DNA of 64,000 nt from Inmirania thermothiophila (GTDB lineage: Bacteria; Pseudomonadota; Gammaproteobacteria; DSM-100275): assembly GCF_003751635.1 (NCBI RefSeq), contig NZ_RJVI01000001.1, forward strand, positions 784,726-848,725, given 5' to 3'. Position 1 is the first letter of the stretch, and every line of letters starts with the position of its first letter. The notes below the pieces were generated by a model. It ran no database searches, was not told the DNA's origin, and saw only the letters and a program-made list of their open reading frames with translations. Of the stretch, positions 18,871 through 30,747 are shown one piece after another. The translations under genes and the position numbers were made by a program.

Positions 18871-19379
18871 TCTCGCCGCTCGCCCGGCTCCTGCTCGCGG
18901 CGCTCGCCCTCGCCCTCGGCGCCTGGCTCCTCGCCGAGGGCTCCCCCTTCGGCTGGGCGGGGGTGGCGGCCTGCGGTCTCTTCGTCTGGGGATGGCTGCG
19001 CACGGGGGCGGTGCCGCTGGCGTTCCGGGCCTTCCAGCGCCGGGACCTGCCGGCGATGCGGCGCTGGCTCGCCCAGATCGTCTTTCCGGGGCTCTTGGGC
19101 CCGCGCAACCGCGCCTACTACCACTGGCTGCGCGCGGTGGAGCTCGCCGCCCGCGGCGAGCGCGGCCGGGCGCGGGTGCATGCGGAGCGGGCCGCGGCCG
19201 GGCGCGTCCCCAGCGCCAACGACCGCGCGCTGGTGCACTGCCTCGCCGCCGAGCTTGCCGCGGGCGAGGGGGACGCCGAGGCCGTCGCCCGCCATCTCGC
19301 CGCCGCGCGCGAGGCGGGCGGCGACGAGGCCGTGCGCCGTCTCGTGGCGCGGACGGCGGCGCGGCTCGGCGGGGCCTGA
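18864..19379 (+). CDS. Membrane-anchored TPR-like protein
   Basis: A 171-aa protein with two N-terminal hydrophobic helices (about residues 7-25 and 30-45). A helical cytoplasmic or periplasmic region follows with TPR-like repeats (YYHWLRAVELAARGERGRARVHAE and DRALVHCLAAELAAGEGDAEAVARHLAAA). It is a small conserved family of uncharacterised proteins in related bacteria. The GTG start overlaps the methyltransferase by 7 bp, so translation is coupled. No function can be assigned. Confidence 0.75.
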   Translation: MLISPLARLLLAALALALGAWLLAEGSPFGWAGVAACGLFVWGWLRTGAVPLAFRAFQRRDLPAMRRWLAQIVFPGLLGPRNRAYYHWLRAVELAARGERGRARVHAERAAAGRVPSANDRALVHCLAAELAAGEGDAEAVARHLAAAREAGGDEAVRRLVARTAARLGGA

Positions 19380-19418
19380 GCCCGCCCCGGCGGGGAGGCG
19401 CGGGCAGCGCCCAGCCGC

Positions 19419-19424
19419 TACAAT
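19419..19424 (+). promoter_or_regulatory. Candidate -10 (TACAAT) of der
   Basis: TACAAT, 32 nt before the ATG of der, in the 77-bp gap after the TPR-like gene. No -35 recognised. Confidence 0.4.
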
Positions 19425-19456
19425 AGCGCCCGACCTTCCGCTGTCTTCGGTGACCG

Positions 19457-20848
19457 ATGCTTCCCGTGATCGCCCTGGTGGGCCGGCCCAACGTCGGCAA
19501 GTCCACCCTGTTCAACCATCTCACCCGCAGCCGGGACGCGCTCGTGGCGAACCGGCCCGGGATCACCCGCGACCGCATCTACGGCATCGGGCGCGTCGGC
19601 GGCGGCGGCTACATGGTGGTGGACACCGGCGGGCTGTCGGGCGAGGGCGAGGGGATCGACGCCCACATGGCGGCCCAGACCTGGCGCGCGGTGGAGGAGG
19701 CGGACGCCGTCTTCTTCCTCGTCGACGGGCGCGAGGGGCTGACCGCGGCCGACGAGGAGGTGGCGGCGCGCCTGCGCGGGACCGGCAAGCCCGTGTGGCT
19801 GCTGGTGAACAAGACCGACGGCCTGGACGGCGAGCTGGCCTGCGCCGAGTTCCACCGCCTCGGCCTCGGCCGCCCCCACGCGGTCTCGGCGGCCCACGGC
19901 CGCGGGGTCAAGGCGGTGCTGCAGCGGGCGCTGGCCGAGCTGCCCCCGGGCGAGCCCGAGCCCCCGGAGGAGGACGATGCGGTGCGGGTGGCCATCGTCG
20001 GCCGCCCCAACGTCGGCAAGTCCACCCTGGTCAACCGCCTGCTGGGGGAGGAACGGGTGCTGGCCTACGACGAGCCGGGCACCACCCGCGACAGCATCCG
20101 CATCCCCTTCGTGCGCGACGGGCGGCGCTACCTGCTCATCGACACCGCCGGCGTGCGCCGCCGCGCGCGGATCCGCGACTTCGTGGAGAAGTTCAGCGTC
20201 GTCAAGGCCTTCCAGGCCATGGAGGCGGCCCACGTGGTGGTCCTGATGGTGGACGCGCGCGAGGGCGTGGTGGAGCAGGACGCGGCGCTTGCGGGCCTGG
20301 CGGTGGAGAGCGGGCGCGCCGTGGTGGTGGCGGTGAACAAGTGGGACCGCCTGCCCGAGGCCCAGCGCCGTGCGGTGGGGCGCGAGCTGGAGCTGCGCCT
20401 GGGCTTCCTGCTGGAGTTCGCCCCCGTGCGCCGCATCAGCGCCCTGCACGGCTCCGGCCTCGAGGAGCTGATGGCGGCGGTGGACCGCGCCCACCGCGCC
20501 GCCACCGCGGATCTCGCGACCCCCGAGCTCACCCGCATCCTCCAGGAGGCGGTGGCGCGCCACCAGCCGCCGCTGGTGCGCGGGCGGCGCATCAAGCTGC
20601 GCTACGCCCACCAGGGCGGGCGCAACCCGCCGGTGATCGTGGTCCACGGCAACCGCACCGAGCTCCTGCCCGAGCACTACCGCCGCTATCTCGCCAACGC
20701 CTTCCGCGAGGCCCTCGACCTCTTCGGCACGCCGGTGCGGGTGGAGCTGCGAAGCGGCGAGAACCCCTTCGCAGGGCGGCGCAACGAGCTCACCCCGCGC
20801 CAGATCCGCAAGCGCAGGCGGCTCATGCGCCACGTCAAGCGATCCTGA
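19457..20848 (+). CDS. der: Ribosome biogenesis GTPase Der (EngA)
   Basis: A 463-aa tandem-GTPase protein needed for 50S subunit assembly. Both G domains are present: G1 motifs [14 protein letters not shown] (near residue 10) and [15 protein letters not shown] (near residue 185). The G3 motifs are DTGGL and DTAGV, and the G4 motifs NKTDG and NKWD. The C-terminal KH-like domain ([20 protein letters not shown]) completes the family structure. It is monocistronic, with its own promoter-like hexamer and a small hairpin after it. Confidence 0.97.
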   Translation: MLPVIALVGRPNVGKSTLFNHLTRSRDALVANRPGITRDRIYGIGRVGGGGYMVVDTGGLSGEGEGIDAHMAAQTWRAVEEADAVFFLVDGREGLTAADEEVAARLRGTGKPVWLLVNKTDGLDGELACAEFHRLGLGRPHAVSAAHGRGVKAVLQRALAELPPGEPEPPEEDDAVRVAIVGRPNVGKSTLVNRLLGEERVLAYDEPGTTRDSIRIPFVRDGRRYLLIDTAGVRRRARIRDFVEKFSVVKAFQAMEAAHVVVLMVDAREGVVEQDAALAGLAVESGRAVVVAVNKWDRLPEAQRRAVGRELELRLGFLLEFAPVRRISALHGSGLEELMAAVDRAHRAATADLATPELTRILQEAVARHQPPLVRGRRIKLRYAHQGGRNPPVIVVHGNRTELLPEHYRRYLANAFREALDLFGTPVRVELRSGENPFAGRRNELTPRQIRKRRRLMRHVKRS

Positions 20849-20856
20849 ACCGGCCG

Positions 20857-20873
20857 GACCCGTCCCCCGGGTC
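20857..20873 (+). terminator. Possible weak terminator after der
   Basis: GACCCG-TCCCC-CGGGTC followed by TTGAAA. A 6-bp stem without a true U-tract, 8 bp after the stop. Confidence 0.3.
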
Positions 20874-20976
20874 TTGAAAGCGGCGCCGCCGCCACCAAAT
20901 CGACGACCGCGGCCTGCGCCTGCGGGAGGCGGGGCCGCGGTGCGGTGCACGGTCACGAAAGCAGGGAGGACGCGTC

Positions 20977-22107
20977 ATGACCCAGCGACATCTCGCACTC
21001 GCCATGGCCACGGCCCTCCTCGCCGCCTGCGGCGGTGGGGGCGGCGACGGTTCGAGCGGAAGCGGCGCCGATGACAGTGGCGATGCGAGCAGTGGCGGCG
21101 GCGGGACCGCCACCGAGCTCGCCGGGGTCTGGAAGGGCAGCTACGAGAACACCAGCACCGGCGAGAAGGGGCCGGTCTGTCTCGAGCTCAGCCAGAACGG
21201 TGCCCAGGTCTCCGGCAAGGCCAACGTCGCCCTCCAGTTCTGGGGCGCGGACGTGTCGGGCGAGCTGAGCGGCGACAGCGTCAGCCTCACCGCCAGCGGC
21301 AAGGACCTTGAGGACCAGGACGTCACCGTGACCTTCGACGGCACCGTGACCGGGTCGGCCATCGACGGCACGGCCACCGTGAACAGCACGTCCTACCAGG
21401 TCTCGCTCACGCGCGTGGCGAGCGCCACGGGCTGCGGCTGGGCGGACCGCGAGACGGTGAACGCCTTCGCCACGGCGCTCGGCGCCGCCCTCAGCGGCGA
21501 TCCGAACAGCCCGGATTCCAAGGGTGCTGTGTACGCGGCGCTGATCTCGGAGCTTCCCGAGATCCGGCTCGAGACCGACTTCGGCGACGGCGCCGCCACC
21601 GAGGACGCCTGGACCTGCGTCTGGGAGATCCGCGACAACGTGAACACCGCGGAGCAGGTGCTCGGCGCGGTGGTCTCCAAGGACGGCAGCACCTGGGCGG
21701 GGTGGATGGCCGCCAACGACGGGGATCCCACGGATCCGGATCCCGTGATCGGAGTCCGGGCGTCCGACCGCGCGCCCCGCCCGGTGAAGGTCACCGCCCT
21801 CTCGAGTGGGGACCCTGCGGCGGCCGTCGCCGTCCAGGGTACGAAGGTCTTCACCGCCGATGGCGAGGAGACGGACGAGTACCGCACGGCCGGCACCTCG
21901 GGTGTGGCGGGCGCGGAGCCCTTCCTCGTCACCGCCTGCGAGGCGGGCCAGCGCTACAAGGTGTGGATGAGCGAGATCTCCGGCCTTCGCCTCACCTTCG
22001 ACGGCACCGGGATCGACACGGGGAGGGGCTCGGCCTCGGCGCCGCCGCAGGCAGAGCCCGACGCGGACGTGCCCGCCCTCTACATCGAGGTGGAGAGCTG
22101 CACCTGA
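20977..22107 (+). CDS. Lipoprotein of unknown function
   Basis: A 376-aa protein with a lipoprotein signal: the lipobox LLAAC puts the acylated cysteine at residue 18. A Gly/Ser/Asp-rich linker follows (about residues 19-43). The mature part reads as two domains. The first is beta-rich (ELAGVWKGSYENTSTGEKG, repeated Gly/Ser/Thr strands) and resembles the lipocalin-like or META-like outer-membrane lipoprotein folds; the second is unrecognised. Asp/Thr content is higher and arginine lower than in neighbours. It is isolated between der and the convergent M23/xseA operon, with GGGAGGACGCGTC before the ATG and a strong hairpin after the stop. A lineage-specific insertion is possible. Confidence 0.75.
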   Translation: MTQRHLALAMATALLAACGGGGGDGSSGSGADDSGDASSGGGGTATELAGVWKGSYENTSTGEKGPVCLELSQNGAQVSGKANVALQFWGADVSGELSGDSVSLTASGKDLEDQDVTVTFDGTVTGSAIDGTATVNSTSYQVSLTRVASATGCGWADRETVNAFATALGAALSGDPNSPDSKGAVYAALISELPEIRLETDFGDGAATEDAWTCVWEIRDNVNTAEQVLGAVVSKDGSTWAGWMAANDGDPTDPDPVIGVRASDRAPRPVKVTALSSGDPAAAVAVQGTKVFTADGEETDEYRTAGTSGVAGAEPFLVTACEAGQRYKVWMSEISGLRLTFDGTGIDTGRGSASAPPQAEPDADVPALYIEVESCT

Positions 22108-22127
22108 GGATCCCGCGGGTCCTCTGC

Positions 22128-22151
22128 GGGAGGGGCCGCGGGGCCCCTCCC
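22128..22151 (+). terminator. Strong hairpin after the lipoprotein gene
   Basis: A 10-bp perfect stem GGGAGGGGCC / GGCCCCTCCC with a GCGG loop, 20 bp after the stop. The U-tract is lacking. It probably terminates the lipoprotein transcript. Confidence 0.65.
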
Positions 22152-22227
22152 TCGCGTCCCGAGGCGACCGCGGTGCGGGCGGCGCCCGGTCGTCGGCGCC
22201 GCCGTCGAGGCGCAGCCCCGGGGTCTC

Positions 22228-22262
22228 GAACCGCCCCCCATGCCCAGGAGGCCGGGCGGTTC
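22228..22262 (-). terminator. Possible terminator at the end of the xseA-M23 operon
   Basis: A 9-bp stem GAACCGCCC / GGGCGGTTC with a 17-nt loop, overlapping the stop codon of the M23 peptidase gene. No T-run follows. Confidence 0.3.
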
Positions 22263-23070
22263 AGGGACGCTCGGCGAGCAGGAGGGTGGGGTCGATCATC
22301 GCCCCGTTGAGGGCCACCCCCCAGTGCAGATGCGGGCCGGTGACGCGCCCGGTGGCCCCCACCTCGCCGATCACCTCGCCGCGGCGCACCCGCTGTCCGG
22401 GACGGACGAGGATGCGGCGAAGGTGCATGTAGGCCGTGATCAGCCCCTGCCCGTGGTCGAGGAAGACGGTGCGGCCGTTGAAGTAGTACTCGCCGGTGTC
22501 GGCCACCACCGCGTCGGCGGGCGCCCGGACGGGGGTGCCGGCGCCGGCGGCGAGGTCGAGGCCGCTGTGGGGCCGGCGGGGCTCGCCGTTGAAGAAGCGG
22601 CGCAGGCCGAAGGGGCTGGAGACCGGGGCGCGCAGCGGCGGCGAGAGCGCAAGCGCCGGCTGCAGGTCCTCGCTGTAGCGGGCGAGGATCCGGCGCACCC
22701 GCGCCTGCTCGCGGCGGATGCGCGCAAGGGCCGCGGCGTCCGGGGCGACGTAGCGGCGCGGCACGGTGAGGTGCTGTTCGGGATAGCGCCGGGGACGGAC
22801 CTCGAAGGGGACGGCGGTGCCGTCCGCAAGCTGCAGCACGTGCCGTCCGGGGGCGAGATCCAGCCCCAGGCCCACCACCGCGACCCAGCGCCCCGCCTCG
22901 CCGCGGACGAGGACGCGGCGGCCGCCGAAGCGGGCCACCGGCGGCAGCGACCCCAGCGCCGGCAGGGGCAGTACGGCGATGCCGCCGGGGAAGGGGGCCG
23001 GGGCGGGGGCCGCCGCCCCGGCCGGGGGTACGAGCAGGGCGGCGAGGAGCAGCCCGGCCGGCCCCCGCAT
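22261..23070 (-). CDS. M23-family (LytM) peptidoglycan endopeptidase
   Basis: A 269-aa protein with a signal peptide ([20 protein letters not shown]). A middle region follows, then a LytM/M23 domain with both zinc-binding motifs, HSGLDLAAG (HxxxD) and HLHWG (HxH). The AYMHL...PGQRVRRGEVIGEVGATG pattern is typical. It is predicted to cut peptide cross-links in the periplasm, and the zinc ligands suggest an active enzyme. Its ATG overlaps the xseA stop (ATGA), so it is translated from the xseA transcript. Confidence 0.9.
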   Translation of the reverse strand: MRGPAGLLLAALLVPPAGAAAPAPAPFPGGIAVLPLPALGSLPPVARFGGRRVLVRGEAGRWVAVVGLGLDLAPGRHVLQLADGTAVPFEVRPRRYPEQHLTVPRRYVAPDAAALARIRREQARVRRILARYSEDLQPALALSPPLRAPVSSPFGLRRFFNGEPRRPHSGLDLAAGAGTPVRAPADAVVADTGEYYFNGRTVFLDHGQGLITAYMHLRRILVRPGQRVRRGEVIGEVGATGRVTGPHLHWGVALNGAMIDPTLLLAERP

Positions 23071-24491
23071 CAGGGCGTCTCTCCGCGGTGCACCGCCTCG
23101 ACGCGGCAGTCGAGGGCCCCGCGGGCGAGCCGCGCCCGCACCGCGTCGCCGGCGCGCACCGCGGCGGCATCGCGCAGGATGCGCCCGTCCGGCGTGATGA
23201 CGATGGCGTAGCCGCGCGCGAGGGTGCGCAGGGGGCTGGTGCCGTCGAGGCGGCCGGCGAGCCGCGCAAGCCGCGGCCGCCAGCGCTCCAGGGGGCGGCG
23301 CCCCCCCGCGCCGAGGGCGGCGCGCAGTGCGGCCAGGTGCCGGCGCCGCCGCTCGATCCCGCCGCGGGCGGCGGTGCCGAGGCGGACGCGCAGCTCGGCG
23401 AGGCGCGCGCGGCGCGCGGCGAGGCGACGGCGGGGGTGCTGGCGCGCAAGGCGCGCCGCGAGGAGCTCGAGCCGGCGGCGACGCGCCCCCACGAGGGCGC
23501 GCGCCGCCCGTTCGAGGCGGAGCGAGGCCTCGTCCAGGCGCTGGTTGCGCTGGCGCAGGATGCGGCGCGGGTGCTGGCGGGCGAGCCGGGCGGCGAGCCC
23601 CTCGAGACCCTCGCGGCGCCGGCGCAGCAGCCTGCGCGCGGCCTGCGCCAGGCGCTCGCGGTCCCGCGCAAGGCGCGCCCGCCACTCGCCCCGGTCCGGC
23701 ACCACCAGCTCGGCGGCGGCCGAGGGGGTGGGGGCGCGCAGGTCGGCGGCGAGGTCGGCGATGGTGACGTCCACCTCGTGGCCGACGCCGCTCACCACCG
23801 GGATCGGGCAGGCGCGGATGGCGCGGGCGACGGCCTCCTCGTTGAACGGCCACAGATCCTCCAGCGAGCCGCCGCCGCGGGCGAGGATGAGGACGTCGGC
23901 GCGCCGCTCGCGGCCGGCGCGCCGGATGGCGGCGACGATCTGCGCCGCCGCCCCCTCGCCCTGCACGGCGGTGGGGTAGACGTAGACGGGCACGGCGGGG
24001 AAGCGCCGGGCGAGGACGTGGAGGATGTCGCGGATGGCGGCGCCGGTGGGGGAGGTGACCACGGCGACGGCGCGGGGCAGGCGCGGCAGCGGCCGCTTGC
24101 GGTCGGCGTCGAAGAGGCCCTCGGCGGCGAGCCGGGCCTTGAGCGCCTCGAAGGCGCGGCGCAGGGCGCCGTCGCCCGCCTCCTCCACGGATTCCACCAG
24201 GAGCTGGTAGTCGCCGCGGGCCTCGTAGAGGCTGACGCGGGCGCGCACCAGCACCTGCATCCCGTCGGCGAGGGCCGGCATGCCCGGGCGGTGGCGGTTG
24301 CGGAAGAAGGCGCAGCGCACCTGGGCCGAGGCGTCCTTGAGGGTGAAGTAGAGGTGCCCGGAGCGGGGGCGGGCGAGGTTCGAGACCTCCCCCTCCACCC
24401 AGAGGAGGGGGAAGCCCTCCTCGAGCAGGGCGCGGGCCTCACGGTTGAGGCGGCTGACGGTGTAGATCTCGCGCCCGGCGTCCGCGGTCAT
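23070..24491 (-). CDS. xseA: Exodeoxyribonuclease VII large subunit
   Basis: A 473-aa XseA. The N-terminal OB-fold (about residues 1-110, [20 protein letters not shown] and [19 protein letters not shown]) leads into the catalytic region. That region has [28 protein letters not shown] and [20 protein letters not shown], followed by a long Arg/Leu-rich coiled-coil. With XseB it degrades single-stranded DNA to oligonucleotides. The coiled-coil is unusually arginine-rich, reflecting base composition. The ATG has no SD; a TCGACC/TAAGAT pair ends 6 nt before it. It diverges from guaB. Confidence 0.95.
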   Translation of the reverse strand: MTADAGREIYTVSRLNREARALLEEGFPLLWVEGEVSNLARPRSGHLYFTLKDASAQVRCAFFRNRHRPGMPALADGMQVLVRARVSLYEARGDYQLLVESVEEAGDGALRRAFEALKARLAAEGLFDADRKRPLPRLPRAVAVVTSPTGAAIRDILHVLARRFPAVPVYVYPTAVQGEGAAAQIVAAIRRAGRERRADVLILARGGGSLEDLWPFNEEAVARAIRACPIPVVSGVGHEVDVTIADLAADLRAPTPSAAAELVVPDRGEWRARLARDRERLAQAARRLLRRRREGLEGLAARLARQHPRRILRQRNQRLDEASLRLERAARALVGARRRRLELLAARLARQHPRRRLAARRARLAELRVRLGTAARGGIERRRRHLAALRAALGAGGRRPLERWRPRLARLAGRLDGTSPLRTLARGYAIVITPDGRILRDAAAVRAGDAVRARLARGALDCRVEAVHRGETP

Positions 24492-24497
24492 GGGGCG

Positions 24498-24526
24498 ATC
24501 TTAGCCGCGCCCCGCGGACGGGTCGA
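24498..24526 (-). promoter_or_regulatory. Candidate sigma-70 promoter of xseA, leaderless geometry
   Basis: On the minus strand TCGACC (24521-24526), a 17-bp spacer and TAAGAT (24498-24503). The -10 ends exactly 6 nt before the ATG, which would put +1 at the A of the start codon. Confidence 0.5.
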
Positions 24527-24542
24527 GCCGGCGCCGTTCTGG

Positions 24543-26063
<1,521 letters not shown>

Positions 26064-26085
26064 GCCCGGCGCGCGGGAGAGCAGC

Positions 26086-28135
<2,050 letters not shown>

Positions 28136-28140
28136 GGGCC

Positions 28141-29529
28141 TCAGGAGGCGAGGGCGGGGTCGAGCCAGCGCAGCAGCTGCTGGTAGAAGAGGCGGATGCG
28201 CTCGACGTAGACCACCGCCTCCTCACCGCGGGCGAAGCCGTAGCGGGTGCGCGCATACCACGCCCGCCGGCTGAGCAGCGGCAGGGTGTCGCGCACGTCC
28301 ACCCAGCGGTCCGGGTCGAGGCCGCGGCGCTCGGCGAGCGCGCGCGCGTCCAGCAGGTGCCCGAGGCCGACGTTGTAGGCCGCAAGAGCCATCCAGGTGC
28401 GGTCCGGCTCGCGGACCGAGGCCGGAAGGCGCTCGTGGAGGCTGCGCAGGTGACGGGCGCCGCCGAAGATGCTCTCGGCGGGGTCGAGACGGCTCGCCAC
28501 CCCCACGCGCGCCGCCGTCGCGAGGGTGAGCATCATGATGCCGCGCACGCCCGTGGGCGAGACCGCGCGCGGGTTCCACGCCGACTCCTGGTAGCCCACC
28601 GCGGCCAGCAGCCGCCAGTCCATGCCGGTCCGCCGCGCGGCCTCGACGAAGAGATCGCGGTAGCGGGGCAGCCGCCGGGCCAGCCGCCGGCGCAGGGCGC
28701 GGATCTCCAGCGGGTGGACGTGGGCGGTGTGGCCGAGATGGCGATCCTCGATCTGGGCCACCAGCCCGCCCGTGAAGGCCTCGTCGAAGAAGTCGGCGAG
28801 GGCCTCGGCGAGGCCGGTGTCGGAACCCGCCGGCAGGGCCCAGGCGAGCGGGATCGGTGATCCCAGCTCGAAGGCCGCGCGCAGGCCGGGCAGGAAGGCG
28901 CGGTGGTGGGCGAGGCTTGCAGCATCCACCACCGCCGCCTCGGCCCTGCCTTCGGCGAGGCGGCGCAGGACGGCGCCGTCGTCGGTCCCGCCGGGCTCGG
29001 TCCAGAGGAGCTGCGGCGCGCCGGCGGCGCGCACGGCCTCGAGCGCCGCCGCCCCGGTGCCGCCGGGCGCGGCCTCCACGTACACCCGGTGGAGGGCGCC
29101 GAGATCCGCGGGCCGGACCCCCCCGCGCCGGGCCACCACCACGGCCTGTCCGCTGCGGTGGACCGGGCCCGGCCGCAGCCCGGCGGCCCGGATCCGCACC
29201 ACCGGCATCGCCACCGCGGCGAGATCCGCCTCGCCGGAGCGCACCCGCGCCAGCGCCTCCGCCGCGCCCGCGGTGCGCACCGGCTCCATGCGCACGCCGA
29301 GCCGCTCGGCGAAGGCGGCCGCGAGATCGCGGTCCATCCCCGCGGGTCCGAGGGCCACGGCCGCCTCCGCCGCCGGCGCCGGGACGGCGACGCGGAGGAG
29401 GCCCGCGGCGCGGATGCGCGTCACCGGGTCGCGCTCCGGCGCAGGGGCCTGCGCCGCGGCGCAGGAGAGGAGCAGCGCCGCGCCGAGGGCGGGCGCTGCG
29501 GACCGGCGGATCTGGGCGCGCAGCTTCAT
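28141..29529 (-). CDS. mltF: MltF-like membrane-bound lytic murein transglycosylase
   Basis: A 462-aa protein combining an N-terminal periplasmic solute-binding (SBP-3) domain (about residues 40-265) and a C-terminal SLT lysozyme-like domain. The catalytic glutamate is in GYQESAWNPRAVSPTGVRG. The later NVGLGHLLDARALA and YVERIRLFYQQLL fit the MltF family. The signal peptide ends LLLSC, so it may be a lipoprotein with Cys at about residue 23, unlike E. coli MltF. It cleaves glycan strands to 1,6-anhydromuropeptides. The SBP domain is strongly diverged. There is no SD; TACCAT stands 6 nt before the ATG. Confidence 0.9.
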   Translation of the reverse strand: MKLRAQIRRSAAPALGAALLLSCAAAQAPAPERDPVTRIRAAGLLRVAVPAPAAEAAVALGPAGMDRDLAAAFAERLGVRMEPVRTAGAAEALARVRSGEADLAAVAMPVVRIRAAGLRPGPVHRSGQAVVVARRGGVRPADLGALHRVYVEAAPGGTGAAALEAVRAAGAPQLLWTEPGGTDDGAVLRRLAEGRAEAAVVDAASLAHHRAFLPGLRAAFELGSPIPLAWALPAGSDTGLAEALADFFDEAFTGGLVAQIEDRHLGHTAHVHPLEIRALRRRLARRLPRYRDLFVEAARRTGMDWRLLAAVGYQESAWNPRAVSPTGVRGIMMLTLATAARVGVASRLDPAESIFGGARHLRSLHERLPASVREPDRTWMALAAYNVGLGHLLDARALAERRGLDPDRWVDVRDTLPLLSRRAWYARTRYGFARGEEAVVYVERIRLFYQQLLRWLDPALAS

Positions 29530-29535
29530 CGGCCC

Positions 29536-29541
29536 ATGGTA
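29536..29541 (-). promoter_or_regulatory. Candidate -10 (TACCAT) of mltF, leaderless geometry
   Basis: On the minus strand TGC-TACCAT (extended -10) ends 6 nt before the ATG. No clear -35. The remaining 70 bp to pcm hold a short CGGCCGCGGCCG palindrome and no gene. Confidence 0.35.
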
Positions 29542-29610
29542 GCATCCAGACAACCCAGATGAACGAAATCGAGAAACCTTATTGATGGTGGGGCGTTCCG
29601 GCCGCGGCCG

Positions 29611-30273
<663 letters not shown>

Positions 30274-30283
30274 GGCCCCCCCG

Positions 30284-30577
30284 TCAGTCCTCGCGGTCGA
30301 TCTCGTCCAGGTAGTCGCCCACCGGCCCGTGGCCGGCGACATCCTCCCCGAGATCGTCCGGCTCGAGGTCGTCGAAGGGGCCGGACCAGTCCTCCGGCGG
30401 GTCGATGGGCTCGAGGTCGAGCTCGTACCAGCTCTCGAAGTCGAACTCCTCGAGGTCGCCGTCGAAGTACTGGATCTCCACCGTCTCGTCGGCCTCGTCC
30501 ACGGCCACGACCTCGAAGGTCTCGCCGTTGGGCTTGCGGTACCAGTCCCCCACCCGGGGCTCGAACGGCGTGCTCAT
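30284..30577 (-). CDS. Small acidic protein (probably the DUF6763 family)
   Basis: A 97-aa protein with very high Asp/Glu content. The order PRVGDWYRKPNGETFEVVAVD, EIQYFDGDLEEFDFESWYEL and DPPEDWSGPFDDLEPDDLG matches small conserved gammaproteobacterial proteins that I recall as DUF6763. The first half looks like a small beta-barrel, and the tail is likely disordered. No function is known. GGGGAGGTG precedes the ATG. It lies directly upstream of pcm in one transcript. Confidence 0.8.
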   Translation of the reverse strand: MSTPFEPRVGDWYRKPNGETFEVVAVDEADETVEIQYFDGDLEEFDFESWYELDLEPIDPPEDWSGPFDDLEPDDLGEDVAGHGPVGDYLDEIDRED

Positions 30578-30703
30578 GCCTGCACCTCCCCGCGTCCCAT
30601 GGATCCTGCCGCGCGCCCGCCGCGGCGGCGGGCGGGGTCCCTCCGTGTGCCCGTCCCTGGATCATAGGGAAAGAACCGGCCGGCCGCCATGCCGGCGCGG
30701 GGC

Positions 30704-30709
30704 TAGAAT
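30704..30709 (+). promoter_or_regulatory. Candidate -10 (TAGAAT) of relA
   Basis: TAGAAT in the 170-bp region between the divergent small acidic gene and relA, 38 nt before the ATG. AGGAGG provides the SD. No other element seen in the gap. Confidence 0.4.
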
Positions 30710-30747
30710 GGGGCGCGTGGAGGCGCGACGCTGCGCGCGGAGGAGGC

